Shown here piece after piece: positions 15,579-17,213 of a stretch of 17,213 nt of DNA; the stretch's first letter is position 1; each line of letters starts with the position of its first letter. The DNA comes from Alphaproteobacteria bacterium. GTDB lineage: Bacteria; Pseudomonadota; Alphaproteobacteria; Sneathiellales; Sneathiellaceae. A program made the translations under genes and the position numbers. The notes beneath the pieces were generated by a model, which worked only from the letters and a program-made list of their open reading frames with translations, did no database searches and was not told the DNA's origin. The DNA is taken from positions 1-17,213 of the forward strand of contig SBHH01000105.1 in NCBI GenBank assembly GCA_006226265.1, in the 5' to 3' direction.

Positions 15579-16475
15579 ATGAGCGAGACGAGCCTCCTTT
15601 CGCGCCCTAACGAGAAACAGCTCTATCGCGATGCGCTCTGGGAAAGACGCACCCTTTTGAGCCTCGCGTCCCCTGCGCTTTTATCTATCGTCCTGATCAT
15701 CATCATTCCCGTCGCCTGGCTTTTCTATCTCTCCTTCATCGGCAAGGATGGCGGATTTTCGATGGAAAATTACGCCCGGATGGTGGAGAGCAAGACCTAT
15801 GCACGGATTTTCCTCACCACCTTCAAAGTCAGCGCACTGACAACCATCATCTGCATCCTGATCGGCTATCCGCTTGCCTATTTCCTGTCGCAACTGCCCC
15901 GGAAAGCCGCGAATATTTGCATGTTGACGGTTCTTCTGCCTTTCTGGACATCGCTGCTGGTTCGAACCTATGCATGGCTTGTTATCCTGCAGCGGAATGG
16001 CTTGATCAACAACTGGGGCATCAAGCTCGGCCTTTGGGATGAACCATTGAAACTCGCCTATGGCCTCAATGGCACCTTGATCGGCATGGTCCATATCATG
16101 GCCCCGTTTCTCATCCTGCCACTCTATGGCACAATGAAGACAATCAATCAGGATTACATGAAGGCCTCCGCCAATCTTGGGGCAACGCCGATCCGGACTT
16201 TTTGGCAGGTGTTTTTTCCGCTGTCTTTACCCGGCCTCTCTGCGGGAACCCTGATCGTTTTCGTGCTCTGCCTCGGCTTTTTCGTGACACCGGCCATTCT
16301 CGGCGGCGGCAAGGTCATCATGGTTTCGATGCAGATTTCAAACAATATCGAGCTCTTCTTCAACTGGGGCGCGGCAAGTGCGCTTGGCGTCGTTCTTCTG
16401 GCCACAACCATGCTGATTTTGTTCATCTCGTCCCGGGTCCTCAAGATCGATAAGATCCTCGGCGGAGGGCAATGA
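15579..16475 (+). CDS. ABC importer permease 1 (PotB-like)
   Basis: A 298-residue inner-membrane permease. Hydrophobic segments at about 29-52, 76-105, 112-136, 162-184, 222-246 and 264-286 give six predicted spans, with a charged cytoplasmic N-terminus. The EAA loop that docks the ATPase is at about 195-220 (KASANLGATPIRTFWQ and following). It starts 2 nt after the ATPase stop and ends 1 nt before the second permease start. It forms the heterodimeric channel with the downstream permease. Confidence 0.92.
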   Translation: MSETSLLSRPNEKQLYRDALWERRTLLSLASPALLSIVLIIIIPVAWLFYLSFIGKDGGFSMENYARMVESKTYARIFLTTFKVSALTTIICILIGYPLAYFLSQLPRKAANICMLTVLLPFWTSLLVRTYAWLVILQRNGLINNWGIKLGLWDEPLKLAYGLNGTLIGMVHIMAPFLILPLYGTMKTINQDYMKASANLGATPIRTFWQVFFPLSLPGLSAGTLIVFVLCLGFFVTPAILGGGKVIMVSMQISNNIELFFNWGAASALGVVLLATTMLILFISSRVLKIDKILGGGQ

Positions 16476-16476
16476 G

Positions 16477-17213
16477 ATGAACTGGTTCAATCAGCCCGTT
16501 TCCGAAACCCAGATCAAGCGCAAACAACGGCTTTGGCTTTATGTTTTCGCCATTCTCGTCATGTGCTTTCTGGTCATCCCGACGATTATTGTGGTGCCGA
16601 TGTCTTTCTCGGCATCCCAATATCTAGAATTCCCGCCACGGGAATGGTCGCTCCGCTGGTATGAGTTTTACTTCCATTCGGAATCCTGGATGGCCGCAAC
16701 CAGAACCTCGTTACTGGTCGGGTTCCTGACGATGCTGGTGACGACGCCCATCGGCGTTGCGGCGGCATACGGCCTCTCGGTCTCGAAGCATCGGGCCAGC
16801 CAGCTATTTTTCATCTTGCTGATCAGCCCGATGATGATGCCGATCATCCTGATCGCAATCGGGATTTTCTATGTCTATGTCAAAATCCATATGGTGAATA
16901 CCATTGCGGGATTGGTACTGGCCCACACGGTTCTGGCGCTGCCCCTGATCGTCATCATTGTGAGCTCCGCGTTTAAAAGCTTCGATATCTCGCTTGAAAT
17001 GGTAGCGCGCAATCTCGGCGCTTCCCGCTTTATCGCCTTCATGACCATCACGCTGCCACAGATCAAATTTGTCGTGGTGACGGCCGCCATTCTCGCCTTT
17101 CTCGCCTCCTTCGATGAGGTGATCATCGCGATGTTCGTCTCCGGCGCGGAAAATTCGACATTGACCCGGAATATGTTCAATGCGCTTCGCGATCAGATCG
17201 ACCCGACGATTGC
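16477..17213 (+). CDS. ABC importer permease 2 (PotC-like), cut by the right edge
   Basis: An inner-membrane permease, 245 residues visible and still open at the window end. It begins with ATG 16477 in TGAGATGA, just after the first permease stop, with GGAGGGC about 9 nt upstream as ribosome site. The protein starts MNWFNQPVSE. It has a first span at about 19-45, further spans between 75 and 165, and an EAA loop at about 174-195 (EMVARNLGASRFIAFMTITL). A PotC-type subunit is usually about 260-280 residues, so only the end is missing. It pairs with permease 1 and takes ATP-driven motion from the PotA-like subunit. Confidence 0.92.
   Translation, partial: MNWFNQPVSETQIKRKQRLWLYVFAILVMCFLVIPTIIVVPMSFSASQYLEFPPREWSLRWYEFYFHSESWMAATRTSLLVGFLTMLVTTPIGVAAAYGLSVSKHRASQLFFILLISPMMMPIILIAIGIFYVYVKIHMVNTIAGLVLAHTVLALPLIVIIVSSAFKSFDISLEMVARNLGASRFIAFMTITLPQIKFVVVTAAILAFLASFDEVIIAMFVSGAENSTLTRNMFNALRDQIDPTI

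Noticed and set aside
16911..16918. ATTGGTAC, a near match to the shared operator half-site
   Set aside because: It lies within the permease coding sequence and differs at the last base, with no second half-site 22 bp on.

Overview
The window reads as ordinary chromosomal DNA of an alphaproteobacterium. It has moderately high GC, tightly packed operons with 1-nt TAATG/TGATG overlaps, and a large complement of amine/opine-type uptake and oxidation genes. The genus cannot be fixed from the sequence alone. I see no rRNA, tRNA, CRISPR array, insertion sequence or phage gene. No gene-free stretch exceeds 300 bases; the longest are 5735-5947 and 2296-2498.

Layout. (1) Positions 1-2295, minus strand: a MacA/MacB-type tripartite efflux operon. 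It holds a periplasmic adaptor with an unusual Spy/LTxxQ-like insert, then an ABC ATPase, then the first codons of a further gene, presumably the permease, running off the left edge. (2) Positions 2499-5734, minus strand: a two-gene operon of an ATP-grasp ligase (D-Ala-D-Ala ligase-like) followed, with a 1-nt overlap, by a 754-residue fusion of GNAT acetyltransferase, zinc deacetylase (acetylpolyamine amidohydrolase/HDAC type) and a second GNAT. I do not recognise this pair as a named system; it is the most unusual coding content here. (3) Positions 5948-8869, minus strand: a GMC (choline dehydrogenase-like) flavoenzyme followed by a DAO-family FAD oxidoreductase. (4) Positions 8985-10484, minus strand: a MocR-type regulator (GntR winged helix fused to an aminotransferase-like domain). 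(5) Positions 10608-13204, plus strand, divergent from the regulator: an enolase-superfamily (mandelate racemase subgroup) enzyme and an aldehyde dehydrogenase, overlapping by 1 nt. (6) Positions 13343-17213, plus strand: a polyamine/opine-type ABC importer (binding protein, terminator-like hairpin, ATPase, two permeases, the last cut by the right edge).

How it works together. Three intergenic regions (before the GMC gene, between mocR-like gene and enolase gene, and before the binding-protein gene) share a motif ATTGGTAT with a second TGG/CGG half-site starting exactly 22 bp later, in the same orientation relative to the downstream transcription unit. Direct repeats are the usual operator form for MocR regulators, so regions 3 to 6 are best read as one regulon: import of an amine-containing solute, oxidation by two flavoenzymes and an aldehyde dehydrogenase, and an enolase-superfamily step. 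The substrate is not determinable from sequence. The ATP-grasp/GNAT-HDAC-GNAT operon lacks the motif and probably has separate control.
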